This document shows positions 16,803 to 25,132 of a stretch of 64,000 nt of DNA, piece after piece. Below the pieces are notes generated by a model. The model had not been told where the DNA came from. It worked only from the letters and a program-made list of their open reading frames with translations, and searched no databases. Source of the DNA: Muricoccus nepalensis. GTDB taxonomy: Bacteria; Pseudomonadota; Alphaproteobacteria; Acetobacterales; Acetobacteraceae. The DNA is taken from positions 1-64,000 of the forward strand of contig NZ_RCZP01000010.1 of assembly GCF_006438825.1 (NCBI RefSeq), in the 5' to 3' direction. Both the position numbers and the translations under genes were made by a program. Position 1 is the first letter of the stretch, and every line of letters begins with the position of its first letter.

Positions 16803-17982
16803 GGTTCGGACTCGCGACCGCGCGGCTGCTGACAGATCCGTCGCCCGCAACCTTCGTCGCCGCGGCCTGGCGGAGAAGCTCATGCATGCTGGACCAGATG
16901 GAATCCCAGGAACCCTGGGAGAGAAGGCGGTCGGCCTGGGGAAGCCAGGCCTCCCGCGGCCGCGCCATGGCGGATTCGATCTCGGCGACCGCCGTGTCGG
17001 CGTCGGTCGCGATGCCGACCAGCCCCTCGGCGCCCCAGGAGCGCACCACGTCCTTGATGGGCGTGGAAACGACGGGCACGCCGGCGGCGAGGTACTCGGG
17101 CGTCTTCGTCGGCGAGATGAAGCGCGTGCTCTCGTTGAGCGCGAAGTTCATGAAGCCGCAGTCCCAGCCCGCGAGATAGGCGGGAAGCTCGTCCATCTTG
17201 CGGCCGCCGAGCCAGTGGATGTTCGGGCGCCTCGGGCAGCTCGCGGGATCGATCTTCACCACCGGCCCGATCATCACGAAGGACCAGTCCGGGCGACGCG
17301 CCGCGACGGCGTCGAGGAGCTCGAGGTCCATGCGCTCGTCCACCACGCCGAACCAGCCGATGCGGGGGTGCGGGAGGCCGGCCTGGTCCGCGGGCTCGGG
17401 CGCGCCGGCGCCGCGCAGCGTGCGGGCCTGGGCGAAGTGGGCGGAATCGACGCCGGAAGTGAAGAGGTGCACGCGCGGGTGCAGGCCGAGCTTCGCCTCG
17501 TAGAGGGAGCGCCCGCCGGTGAAGACGACGTCCGCCTGGCGCAGCAGCCGGCGCTCGCGCAGCGTGAGCTGCGGGGAGGCGCCGCGGAAGGCCGAGAGCT
17601 CGTCCATGCAGTCGTAGACGGTGACGAGCGGCTGCAGGTGGCTCGTGAAGCCGAGCGACATCGGCGTGTAGTACCAGGCGACGTCCGGGCGCTGGCCGGC
17701 GAGCAACCCGTCAAGCATCGCGCGCTGCGCGTCGTCGCTCGCGGCCTCGTCCATGCCGGTCGGCAGGATGGGCACCACGACCTCGACGCCCGAGGGCAGG
17801 CGGTGGCGGTCCAGGCGCGGCAGGTCGGGCGCCGGCGGCTGGCGCTTCGGTTCCTCGAAGAAGATCACGCGGTACGACCGGGCGGCACGGGTGAGAAGGT
17901 GCTGCGGGCGCTGGAACACGAAATCCCAGCGGAGGTGGGAGAGGCAGAGGAGCAGAGGCGCTTGCGCGCCGGGTTGGGTCAC
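16795..17982 (-). CDS. GT-B glycosyltransferase of the galactofuranose operon
   Basis: A 395-residue glycosyltransferase from the GTG at 17982. The N-terminal domain opens with LLCLSHLRWDFVFQRPQHLL, a signature of a family-1/4-like group often found beside glf. The nucleotide-sugar domain has the HIHWLG-type turn (RRPNIHWLGGRKMDELPAYL) and SPTKTPEYLAAGVPVVSTPI with the conserved Glu. An upstream ATG at 18153 is in frame, but the added residues look non-coding. Translational overlap with glf suggests it uses UDP-galactofuranose or extends the same glycan. Acceptor unknown. Confidence 0.85.
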   Translation of the reverse strand: MTQPGAQAPLLLCLSHLRWDFVFQRPQHLLTRAARSYRVIFFEEPKRQPPAPDLPRLDRHRLPSGVEVVVPILPTGMDEAASDDAQRAMLDGLLAGQRPDVAWYYTPMSLGFTSHLQPLVTVYDCMDELSAFRGASPQLTLRERRLLRQADVVFTGGRSLYEAKLGLHPRVHLFTSGVDSAHFAQARTLRGAGAPEPADQAGLPHPRIGWFGVVDERMDLELLDAVAARRPDWSFVMIGPVVKIDPASCPRRPNIHWLGGRKMDELPAYLAGWDCGFMNFALNESTRFISPTKTPEYLAAGVPVVSTPIKDVVRSWGAEGLVGIATDADTAVAEIESAMARPREAWLPQADRLLSQGSWDSIWSSMHELLRQAAATKVAGDGSVSSRAVASPNHV

Positions 17983-18510
17983 GGGAATGGGTCTGTTCCT
18001 TCCTCTTGCCGGCTCGAGCCCGCATCCGCCTTTCGGCGGGAGCACGATCCCGGTTCCGTCGATCGATGGGTCCGTCGGGTGACGGGGTAACGCGGGGCGC
18101 TGCGCTGCGATGCAGCACGCGCGAAAGAGGTCGTGGCTCGCCCCCGGGCTCATCCCAAAAGAGCGGTTTCGCTTGGCAAAACTGTGGCACCGGGCCGCCG
18201 GACGGATGACGACTTCGCGAGGGTAGCGGGGCGCCCGGCGGGGGCCGTCGGGCCGGGCGGGAAAGAGGGCAAAAAGAGGGTGCCGCGGGACGGGCAGGGG
18301 AGCTGCCTGTCGCGCCGGGAGCGTCGCGCGGATCGCATGGGCTGTCTTTATCGGGCCGGCGGATTGTTTCAGACAACTTATGTTACGCGGGAAGGCCTTC
18401 CTCCCGCGGTGCGGCACGACCTTGCCCGCCCAGGGCCACAAGATCGCGTGAGACGGACCGCCCGGGCGCGTGGTTGGCTCGTCCGGGCGCCGCGTGCGAT
18501 AGGGCCGCGC
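17983..18510. other. 528-bp non-coding gap with leader of the glycan operon
   Basis: Divergent gap between the glycosyltransferase (minus) and the membrane-protein gene (plus). It is less GC-biased than its surroundings. Several open frames cross it, but none has protein-like composition. It contains the promoter candidate listed next; no RNA gene or repeat was recognised. Confidence 0.6.
18347..18376 (-). promoter_or_regulatory. Candidate promoter of the galactofuranose operon
   Basis: Read on the minus strand: TTGTCT (18376-18371), an 18-nt spacer and GATAAA (18352-18347) in an AT-rich patch. It would give a leader of about 360 nt before the GTG at 17982, which is long; low confidence. Confidence 0.25.
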
Positions 18511-20157
18511 ATGGAAGGCTTGCCCTCGATCAATCCTGGCGGGCCGCCCGGGGCGGCCGCCGCGCGCCATCCGCCCGGCCCCGGCCCGGGGTGCTCCGGC
18601 GGGGCGCCGGGCGCCCGCCCCGACCTCGACGCCCGGCTCGGCGGGGCCGCGCCGGACCGGCTCTCGCTCGCGGCCACGGCCTACATGCTGCTGCCGGCGC
18701 TCGTGTTCCTCGGCGGCTGGGGGGCGGCCTGGGTGGCGGTGGCGGGCGTCGCGGCCGGGGCGCTGGCGCTGGCGCGGCTGCCGGGGTGGCGGGGCGGCTG
18801 GCCGCTGCCGGCGGGGCGGTCGCTGGCCCTCCTCGCGCTCGGCCTCGCCTGGGCGGGGACGAGCGGGGCGCACCACCTCGTCTACAGCCCCTCCGACTGG
18901 CAGATCCGCGACGCGGTGCTGCACGACCTCTCCACCGGCTCCTGGCCTGTCCTGCACCGCCACCTCGAGGACGGGACCGCATGGCTGCTGCGCGCGCCGC
19001 TCGGCTACTACATGCCGGCCGGGCTGGTCGGCCGCCTCGCGGGGCTGCGGGCAGCGGAGGCGGCGCTCTGGGCCTGGACGGGGCTGGGCCTCGGGCTGGT
19101 GCTGGCGCTCCTCGCCGACCTCGCGCGCGCGGCCGCGCCGGGGCGGCGAGGGGCCTTCGCGGTCATGGCCGGGCTCTTCGCGGTCTTCGGGGGGCTCGAT
19201 ATCCTGCCGAACATGTGGCTCGACGGCACGGCGGGCGCGGGCGTGCTCGGAAGCTGGGGGCGGGGCGGGGAGTGGTGGCCGCGGCTGTTCCAGTACTCCG
19301 GCCACGTCACCGCCGTGCTCTGGGTGCCCAACCACGCCCTGCCGGCCTGGCTGCCGGCGCTGCTGCTGCTGCGCCACGGGCGGGACCCGGCCTTCCTGCG
19401 CGGGGTCGCCGTGCTGCTGGCCGGGGCGGCCTTCTGGAGCCCGGTCTCGGCGGCCGGCGCCGCGCTGCTCGCGGGCGTCGCCGCGCTCCGCCAGGGCTGG
19501 GCGGCGCTGCGGGGGTCCCTCCTCGCCGCGCCGAACCTTCTCGCGGTCGCCCTCGCCCTGCCGGTCTGCCTCTATCTGGTCGCAGGGTCGGCCGCGGTGC
19601 CGCACGGCTTCCTGCTGGCGCTGCACCCCCCGGGCAAGGCGCTGGCCACCTGGGCCTTCTTCCTCGTGGTCGAGGTGCTCTGCTGGGCGGTGCCGGCGGC
19701 GATGCTCGTCCGCAGCCGGGCGCTGGGCGTCGCGGTGGCCCTGCTCTGCCTCCTGCCGGCCTATGTCTTCGGGCCGGGCAACGAGATGACGGCGCGCGGC
19801 GGGATGGTGCCGCTGGCGGTGCTGGCGGTCGTGGCCGGGGCGGCGCTGCTGGCCCCCGCGCCGGACCGGCGGCGGCGCTTGGCCCGCGGCGCGCTCATTG
19901 CCTGCGCGCTGCTGGGGGCGGCGGGCTCGGCGATGGAGGGCAGCCTGCTGGTGACGCACCGGCCCTGGCCGGCCAGCACCCACTGCTCCTTCCCCGAGGC
20001 CGCGCGGCAGTCGGTCTTCGCGGATTCCACGGAATGGGCGCACTACGTGGCGCCCTGGCCGGAGCCGGCGCTCGGGGCCTGGATGCGCGAGCCGGCGGCG
20101 CGCCCGGTGCCGCCGCCGGGGGTTTCGCCCCCCTGCTGGCCGGGCGGCGGGCCCTAG
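18511..20157 (+). CDS. Polytopic membrane protein of unknown function
   Basis: A 548-residue protein with a Pro/Gly-rich cytosolic N-terminus (about 55 residues) and then about 11-13 hydrophobic segments. Between segments is a charged loop SPSDWQIRDAVLHDLSTGSW followed by LLRAPLGYYMPAGL. A second polar stretch GGEWWPRLFQYSGHVTAVLW lies mid-protein. The polar C-terminus has WPASTHCSFPEAARQSVF. The layout recalls GT-C-type sugar transferases that use lipid-linked donors, and it diverges from the glycan operon, but no family motif was recognised. The ATG at 18511 is the first reasonable start. Confidence 0.75.
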   Translation: MEGLPSINPGGPPGAAAARHPPGPGPGCSGGAPGARPDLDARLGGAAPDRLSLAATAYMLLPALVFLGGWGAAWVAVAGVAAGALALARLPGWRGGWPLPAGRSLALLALGLAWAGTSGAHHLVYSPSDWQIRDAVLHDLSTGSWPVLHRHLEDGTAWLLRAPLGYYMPAGLVGRLAGLRAAEAALWAWTGLGLGLVLALLADLARAAAPGRRGAFAVMAGLFAVFGGLDILPNMWLDGTAGAGVLGSWGRGGEWWPRLFQYSGHVTAVLWVPNHALPAWLPALLLLRHGRDPAFLRGVAVLLAGAAFWSPVSAAGAALLAGVAALRQGWAALRGSLLAAPNLLAVALALPVCLYLVAGSAAVPHGFLLALHPPGKALATWAFFLVVEVLCWAVPAAMLVRSRALGVAVALLCLLPAYVFGPGNEMTARGGMVPLAVLAVVAGAALLAPAPDRRRRLARGALIACALLGAAGSAMEGSLLVTHRPWPASTHCSFPEAARQSVFADSTEWAHYVAPWPEPALGAWMREPAARPVPPPGVSPPCWPGGGP

Positions 20158-20215
20158 CCGGCGCCGTCGGCCGGGCGGGCGGCGGAGGGCGGAGCAGGGC
20201 GAGGGGCGAACCCGG

Positions 20216-21031
20216 TCAGGTCCCCGGGCGCAGGGCCGCTTCGACCCGCCGGGCCAGCCGTTCCCGCAGGGCCGGGCTCCCCGCCGGCCCGAGCAGGGCG
20301 CGGGCGAGGACGATGGGCCGGTAGGGCGCGATCGCGGCCACCAGCGTCGCGAGCGGCAGGCCGGCCCGCCGGGCGTAGTCGGCCTGGAAGGCCGCGTTCA
20401 CGGCGCGCGGCCGCTCCGGATCGGCGACCATGGCCGGGGCGAGCTCGGCGAGCAGAACCTCGGTGCACGCGAGGTCGAGGGCCGGCGGCCCCCGGGTCGC
20501 CCCTTGCCAGTCGACGATCCGCGGCCCGTCGGGCGTCATGATCACGTTGCCGGGGTGAAGGTCGCCGTGGCAAAGCCCGTCCCCCGGCAGCAGGCGCTCG
20601 ATCAGGCCGAGGACGCCGGTCGCCACATGGGGCGCCAGCGCGCCGCCCGCGTCCCGCAAGGCGCCGCGCGTCGTCTCGATCAGGGGCAGGACGTCGGCGG
20701 GCGGGGCGATCGCGTGAACCGACCGGGCCAGGCCGGCGAGGATCGCGCCCGTCGCCTCGGGCGTCAGGGCGCCGCTGCGCGAGAGCTGCAGGAGCGTCGG
20801 CCCGTCCAGGCGCTGCAGCACCACGCCGAAGCGCCCGCCGAGGTCCACCTCCCCGAAGACCGCCGGCGCCGGGGCGCCCGCGGCGAAGGCGGCGCCCGTC
20901 ATCCGCGCCTCCCACCAGCTGTGCCGCTGGGGGAAGCCGGGCCTGAACAGCTTCACGACCCGGCCGGGCGCCCAGGCGTGGACGTCGGAATAGGCGCCCT
21001 CGCCGATCTTCTCCCCCAGGGAGCCGCGCAT
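20216..21031 (-). CDS. Aminoglycoside-phosphotransferase-like small-molecule kinase
   Basis: A 271-residue kinase of the APH/choline-kinase fold. The N-lobe has GEKIGEGAYSDVHAW (Gly loop) and VVKLFRPGFP (ATP Lys). The C-lobe has the Brenner-type catalytic loop LCHGDLHPGNVIM (catalytic Asp) and IVDWQGATRGPPALDLA (metal Asp and the GPPALD tail). It phosphorylates a hydroxyl on a small molecule or homoserine/choline-like substrate. Nothing adjacent shows which, so antibiotic resistance should not be assumed. Confidence 0.82.
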   Translation of the reverse strand: MRGSLGEKIGEGAYSDVHAWAPGRVVKLFRPGFPQRHSWWEARMTGAAFAAGAPAPAVFGEVDLGGRFGVVLQRLDGPTLLQLSRSGALTPEATGAILAGLARSVHAIAPPADVLPLIETTRGALRDAGGALAPHVATGVLGLIERLLPGDGLCHGDLHPGNVIMTPDGPRIVDWQGATRGPPALDLACTEVLLAELAPAMVADPERPRAVNAAFQADYARRAGLPLATLVAAIAPYRPIVLARALLGPAGSPALRERLARRVEAALRPGT

Positions 21032-21171
21032 CGCCCATCCCCCGTCGCGGGGCGAGCAGACACCGGCGCCGGGCGCGGCGATACGCCTTTCGCGCGGCCG
21101 GGCCGGAAAGGGGCCCGGCGGAGCCGCCCGGCCGCGGCGGGACCAGGGCCGCGGGCGGTCCGCGGCGCCCC

Positions 21172-21945
21172 CTAGGGCCGCGGGCCGAGCACCACGCGGG
21201 CGATGGAGGCGGTCGGCACCGCCCAGCCGCCGGTCACGCCCCCCTCCGCCAGCGAGCCGACGCCGGCCACGATCCAGCCGCCGTCCGGCCGGCGGGCGAG
21301 GAGCGGCCCGCCGCTCGCGCCCACCGTCGCCGCGCAGGAGTGCTGCAGCATGACCCGCCCCCCGGCGTCGCGCGCGTAGGCGGAGACGGCGCAGGCGGTG
21401 TCGGCGACCATCTGGCGGTCCCGGTCAGCCTGGTAGCCGCCGAAGGCGAGCGGGGTTCCCGGCGGCAGGTAGCCCGCCTCCAGCGACAGGCCGAGGGCGG
21501 GGCCCGCCACGGCGTGGTCGAGCATCAGCACGGCCCAGTCGGAATCGGGCGGCGCCTTCGGGTCCGGCCGCGGGCCGGGGGCGACGGAGAAGCCGGGGCC
21601 GATGATCACCCCGCGCACCCGCGCCTCCCCCGCCGCGCCCTGGGGGGAGAGGGCGAGGGTGAAGCGCACCGCGCCGGGCTCGACCGCGCGGGTGGTGCGG
21701 GGGTCGATGAGGCAGTGGGCCGCGGTGAGCACCGTGCCCGGGCTGACCAGCGCGCCCGTGCAGCGGCCCCCCGCCGCGGTCTCCACGAGGCCGAGCGAGC
21801 GCCAGGGCGCGGTGCCGACGTCCACCGGCACGCGGTTGGCCTCGGGGCCGAGGCCGGGCTGCGCCGCGGTGCAGGCCGAGAGGGCCGCGGCCGCGAGGAG
21901 GGCCGCGGCGCGGGCGCGGGGATTGGTCTTCGACCCCGGGGGCAG
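21172..21945 (-). CDS. Secreted trypsin-like serine protease, probable lipoprotein with unusual start
   Basis: An S1-family protease core with all three catalytic residues: His in VLTAAHC, Asp in DSDWAVLML and Ser in VGASGGPLL. Cys pairs are typical of secreted forms. The first ordinary start codon is GTG 21831, giving 219 residues and no export signal. The same frame upstream reads ARAAALLAAAALSACTAAQP, a convincing lipoprotein signal whose lipobox Cys is codon 21873-21871. No ATG, GTG or TTG precedes that signal in frame; CTG codons occur at 21945 and further upstream. I give the CTG-start form. A short frameshift or decay of the 5' end is the alternative. Confidence 0.65.
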   Translation of the reverse strand: MPPGSKTNPRARAAALLAAAALSACTAAQPGLGPEANRVPVDVGTAPWRSLGLVETAAGGRCTGALVSPGTVLTAAHCLIDPRTTRAVEPGAVRFTLALSPQGAAGEARVRGVIIGPGFSVAPGPRPDPKAPPDSDWAVLMLDHAVAGPALGLSLEAGYLPPGTPLAFGGYQADRDRQMVADTACAVSAYARDAGGRVMLQHSCAATVGASGGPLLARRPDGGWIVAGVGSLAEGGVTGGWAVPTASIARVVLGPRP

Positions 21946-22090
21946 GGTGTTCGTGGGGGCGTTCAGGGCGGCATTCCCGTGCGGTTCGTGGCGGGGATCG
22001 GTCCGGAGATGCGTCCCCCGTGCCGCCTACGCAACGGGTGACGGGATCACCCCCTCGTGCGCGCGGGCCTTGGGACCGCCGCCCCGTGGA

Positions 22091-22113
22091 GGGGCAGCCC
22101 GGCGGGCTGCCCC
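22091..22113 (-). terminator. Hairpin after PEP-CTERM gene
   Basis: GGGGCAGCCC (22091-22100), loop GGC, GGGCTGCCCC (22104-22113): a perfect 10-bp stem 15 bp beyond the stop at 22128. No U-tract. Confidence 0.45.
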
Positions 22114-22127
22114 GGTCGCGGTCGGTG

Positions 22128-22760
22128 CTAGCCGGCGTCGGCCTCGCGGCGGCGGCGGATGAGGCCGAGGCCCAGCAGGCCCGTGCCGAAGAGGGCCAGG
22201 GACATCGGCTCGGGAACCGGGGTGGAGCCGCCCGAACCGGTGCCGCCGCCCGTCTGCGTCGCGGTGGCGACGTTCAGGATGTCGAAGGCGAAGTGGCTGT
22301 CGCGCGGGTTGCCGGTGGCGTCGGTGAAGCTGCCGCCCCCCTGGCAGCCGCCGCTGAGCGTCGTGCCGCAGAAGTTGGAGTAGGCGGTCAGCAGGACGGT
22401 GTAGATACCGGCGGCGATGGACTGGCTGAAGTTGACGTCGTAGCCGGCCCCGGTCACGGCGTCGGCGGGAACGCCCGAGCCGTCGTCCTGGGACGCGATC
22501 CGGATGCCGCCGGCGTCGTAGAGCGCGAGGATGGGGTCGAAGCCGCCCCGCGTGACGACGGTGCCGGCCGCGTTGGTGCCCCCGGCGTAGGAGTAGCTGC
22601 GCAGCGTCACGGTCGAGGTGCTGGCGACGTTGAAGTTGAAGCTGAGGACGTCGTTGGCGCCGGCGAGGTTGCCGGAGAAGGAGATATCGGCGGCCTGCGC
22701 GCCCCCGCCGAGGGCCAGGGCCGCAACGGCGGCCAGGCAGATGGTCCTGAAGGTCTTCAC
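22128..22760 (-). CDS. PEP-CTERM-sorted DVUA0089-like exported protein
   Basis: A 210-residue exported protein. The signal peptide is MKTFRTICLAAVAALALGGG, cleaved after AQA. The middle is a beta-rich DVUA0089-like domain (FDPILALYDAGGIRIASQDD, AGIYTVLLTAYSNFCG). It ends with a complete PEP-CTERM tag: VPEP, a hydrophobic helix MSLALFGTGLLGLGL and RRRREADAG. Such tags are cut by exosortase for delivery to exopolysaccharide. GTG 22760 follows an AAAGGGAG site and is preferred over the upstream TTG. No exosortase gene is in the window. Confidence 0.87.
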   Translation of the reverse strand: MKTFRTICLAAVAALALGGGAQAADISFSGNLAGANDVLSFNFNVASTSTVTLRSYSYAGGTNAAGTVVTRGGFDPILALYDAGGIRIASQDDGSGVPADAVTGAGYDVNFSQSIAAGIYTVLLTAYSNFCGTTLSGGCQGGGSFTDATGNPRDSHFAFDILNVATATQTGGGTGSGGSTPVPEPMSLALFGTGLLGLGLIRRRREADAG

Positions 22761-22948
22761 GGTACGCTCCCTTTGCTTTGACCCGCGATGCAACCCATCG
22801 GGGCAGGCCCTGGCAGCAAAAACCGATCCACACCGTAATGATCTGCTAAATCAATGACCTGCCGGTCAGCCCGTCGAAAAAACGAGACCGGTGTAAATTC
22901 GCTCGACTCGGGCCTTCCCTGCCCCATCCGCGGGACCGGCCCGATCCA

Positions 22949-23857
22949 TCAGCCGCGGTAGAGGAAGTCCGCGGGCAGCCCGAGGCGCCGGCAGGACCGG
23001 GCCGCCGGGCCGGAGGCGAGCACGAGGCGGTCGGCCAGGGCGCCGAGGGCCCGCAGCAGCGGCCGCTCCCAGGGCCGCAGCGCCTCCCGCGCCGGGATCC
23101 CCAGCCGCCGCCGGTCCTCCGCCGGCACCAGGTCCACGGCGGCGCGGACGAGGAGGCGCTGCAGCGGGCGGAGCGGCCGCGGCAGGATCGGGGTCGCGCG
23201 CATCAGGCCGAGGAACTCCGCGAGGATGGGGGAGGGCTCCATCCGCGGCCGCACCGCCGCGAAGAGCGCCTCCATCCCCGCCCGCGATTCCGGCGCGCCG
23301 AGAGCGCCGTAGAGCCGCGCGGCCGGCCGCCCCTCGGCGAGGAGGCGGTCCATCTCCTCCCCGTCCAGGGGGCGGACGTAGCGGTGGTAGGCCGTGGCGA
23401 AGCCGAAGGCGGCAGTGGCCTGCACCCAGTCGAGCAGCGCCGGGTCGTTCGCGCGGTAGGGCTCGCCGGCGGGCGTCCGCCCGGCCACGGCCCCGTGGGC
23501 CCGCACCACGCCCGCGATCATGCGCTCGGCCGCGCGCCGCGGCCCGTAGACCGTCACCATCGCGGCCAGACCCGTCCGCTGCAGCCGGCCGAGCGGGTCC
23601 GTGCGGAAGGAGGAGTGCTCCCAGACCCCCGTGCGCACGCGGGGCTCGCCCAGTTCCAGGATCACCGCCGCCACCCCGCCCGTGAAGAGGACGACGGGGT
23701 TCTTGAAGACCCGCCAGGCGAGGGAGGAGGGCGGGACGAGCGCCTCCTCGCCGGGCGGCGTTGCGAAGTCGAAGGGCGCCGCGCCCGGCGGGTGCAGCAG
23801 GGCGGCCGCGGTGGCCTCGATCCAGCGCTGGAGCGGCGGGGGAAGGGTGAAGGGCAC
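22949..23857 (-). CDS. Oxygenase MpaB family (DUF2236) protein
   Basis: A 302-residue protein of the DUF2236/MpaB/latex-clearing-like group, heme-binding oxygenases in characterised cases. Visible signature segments: LAWRVFKNPVVLFTGGVAAV, VWEHSSFRTDPLGRLQRTG, a conserved HG (RAHGAVAGRTPAGEPYRAND), LDWVQATAAFGF and AYHRYVRPLDGEEMDR. The His residues in these segments are heme-ligand candidates. The start is GTG 23857. It is the last gene of a three-gene minus-strand operon, 12 bp after the GFA gene. Substrate unknown. Confidence 0.85.
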   Translation of the reverse strand: MPFTLPPPLQRWIEATAAALLHPPGAAPFDFATPPGEEALVPPSSLAWRVFKNPVVLFTGGVAAVILELGEPRVRTGVWEHSSFRTDPLGRLQRTGLAAMVTVYGPRRAAERMIAGVVRAHGAVAGRTPAGEPYRANDPALLDWVQATAAFGFATAYHRYVRPLDGEEMDRLLAEGRPAARLYGALGAPESRAGMEALFAAVRPRMEPSPILAEFLGLMRATPILPRPLRPLQRLLVRAAVDLVPAEDRRRLGIPAREALRPWERPLLRALGALADRLVLASGPAARSCRRLGLPADFLYRG

Positions 23858-23869
23858 GCGCCGCCCCGG

Positions 23870-24298
23870 TCAGGGGGCGCCCGGCACGGCCGCCACCTGC
23901 CGCTCGTGCCGCGGCAGGGCGGGGTCCACCAGCCCCCAGGGCGGGGCGGAGGCGGTCCAGATGGTGCTGCCGGGCCGGGCAAGGGCGGGGTCGTCCAGCG
24001 CGCCCGCCCGCACCGCCAGGTGGTCCGGCGCGTCCGAGGCCTCGCTGAAGAGCGGCGTGCCGCAGCGGCCGCAGAAGTGCCGGCGCATGGCGGTGCCGCT
24101 GTCCGCCCGCCCCTCGTGGCGGCGCGGCCGCCCGGTGACGGTGAGCCCGGCCTTGCGGAAGATCGCGCTGACCGAGGCGTTGCCGCCCGAGAGGTACTGG
24201 CAATCCCGGCACCAGCAGGCGCGCGCGGCGACCGGCGCGTGGTCGAGGCGGAAGCGGACGGCGCCGCAGAGGCAGCCGCCGGTGATGGAAGCGCTCAT
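23870..24298 (-). CDS. GFA (glutathione-dependent formaldehyde-activating-like) zinc protein
   Basis: A 142-residue GFA-fold protein. Zinc-binding Cys clusters are clear: GGCLCGAVRF at the N-terminus, CWCRDCQYLSG at about 28-38, and FCGRCGTPLF at about 75-84. The family adds glutathione to aldehydes or has unknown ligands; most members are not formaldehyde enzymes. It overlaps the stop of the alpha/beta hydrolase gene by 4 bp (ATGA) and precedes the MpaB gene by 12 bp, so the three likely serve one oxidative or detoxification step. Confidence 0.87.
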   Translation of the reverse strand: MSASITGGCLCGAVRFRLDHAPVAARACWCRDCQYLSGGNASVSAIFRKAGLTVTGRPRRHEGRADSGTAMRRHFCGRCGTPLFSEASDAPDHLAVRAGALDDPALARPGSTIWTASAPPWGLVDPALPRHERQVAAVPGAP

Positions 24299-25092
24299 GG
24301 CGCCATGAAGTCCCGCAGCAGCGCCGCCGTCTCGTCGGGGTCGGAGGCGGCGACGTGGTAGGAGTCGTTCTCGAGCACGACGAGGCGGGAATCCGGGATC
24401 CGCTCCTGCCAGGCCCGCACCTCCTCCGCCGAGCCGAGGCCGCTGCCGGTGGTGGTGACCACGAGGGTCGGCGCCGCGATCCGCCCGACCTCGGCCGTCA
24501 CGTCCACCGAGGGCACCATCCGCAGGAAGCCGTCGAGGGTGGAGGCGGCGGTGCCCGCCATCAGGTCCTCCCACCATTGAAGCTGGCCCGGCGTCATGCG
24601 CGAGCCCATCCGCCCCGCGTTCGAGCCCCGCACCCAGGCGCGCACCCCCTCCGCCGCGATCTGGGCGCGCCAGGCGGGGGTGCGGGCGGCCATGCCCGTG
24701 AGGGAGGCGGGGCCGCCGAGCACGGCCAGCCGCTCCACCATCCCCGGGTGCCGCGCCGCGGCGGCCAGCGCGACCGTCCCGCCGATCTTCCCGCCCGCCA
24801 GCCGCACGCGGGGGACGCCGAGGTGCCGGACCAGGGCGGCCACGTCCTCCACCAGCGCGTCGAAGCGCCAGGGGTGGTCCGCCGGAAGCGCCGGGGAGCG
24901 GCCGTAGCCGCGGTGGTCGAGCCGCACCACGCGGTGCGTGCGGGCGAGGTAGGGGACGAAGGCGCGGAAGGCTTCCCCGCTCTCCGCCAGCCCGTGCAGC
25001 AGCACGAGGGTGGACGCCGCCCGCCACGGGTCGGTGAAGTCGTCCACCGTGTAGTGGAGGGTGATGCCGGGGGCGCTCTCGAACTCGGGCAT
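24295..25092 (-). CDS. Alpha/beta-fold hydrolase-like protein lacking the nucleophile Ser
   Basis: A 265-residue alpha/beta-fold protein starting MPEFESAPGITLHYTVDDF. It has the oxyanion segment LVLLHGLAESGEAF, the LDHRGYGRSPALP loop, a late Asp/Glu region (LVVTTTGSGLGSAEEV) and His in NDSYHVAASDP. The nucleophile elbow reads RLAGGKIGGTVALAA, so the usual Gly-x-Ser-x-Gly is Gly-Gly-Lys-Ile-Gly: the Ser is Lys. It may be a non-hydrolytic or cofactor-free oxygenase/lyase-like member. First gene of the operon with GFA and MpaB; 40 bp from the divergent LysE gene. Confidence 0.82.
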   Translation of the reverse strand: MPEFESAPGITLHYTVDDFTDPWRAASTLVLLHGLAESGEAFRAFVPYLARTHRVVRLDHRGYGRSPALPADHPWRFDALVEDVAALVRHLGVPRVRLAGGKIGGTVALAAAARHPGMVERLAVLGGPASLTGMAARTPAWRAQIAAEGVRAWVRGSNAGRMGSRMTPGQLQWWEDLMAGTAASTLDGFLRMVPSVDVTAEVGRIAAPTLVVTTTGSGLGSAEEVRAWQERIPDSRLVVLENDSYHVAASDPDETAALLRDFMAP

Positions 25093-25132
25093 GGGGTCGC
25101 TTCTGCTGGGCCGGGGCGGAACCGCCGTCACT

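Noticed and set aside
17982-18153. Upstream ATG start for the glycosyltransferase
   Set aside because: The 57 added residues have no fold-like pattern, and the conserved domain begins just after GTG 17982.
3878-18380. The 10-mer AGACAACTTA upstream of cassette A (3878) and of the glycan operon (18371)
   Set aside because: A single 10-bp match with no symmetry or matching position relative to the genes; could be chance in AT-rich patches.
16795-20043. A single minus-strand frame of 1082 codons
   Set aside because: Only the part below 17982 is protein-like (glycosyltransferase). The rest is antisense to the polytopic membrane protein and full of Arg/Pro/Gln runs.
20216-21031. Aminoglycoside resistance gene
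   Set aside because: The kinase fold is shared by many metabolic enzymes; nothing nearby supports antibiotic modification.
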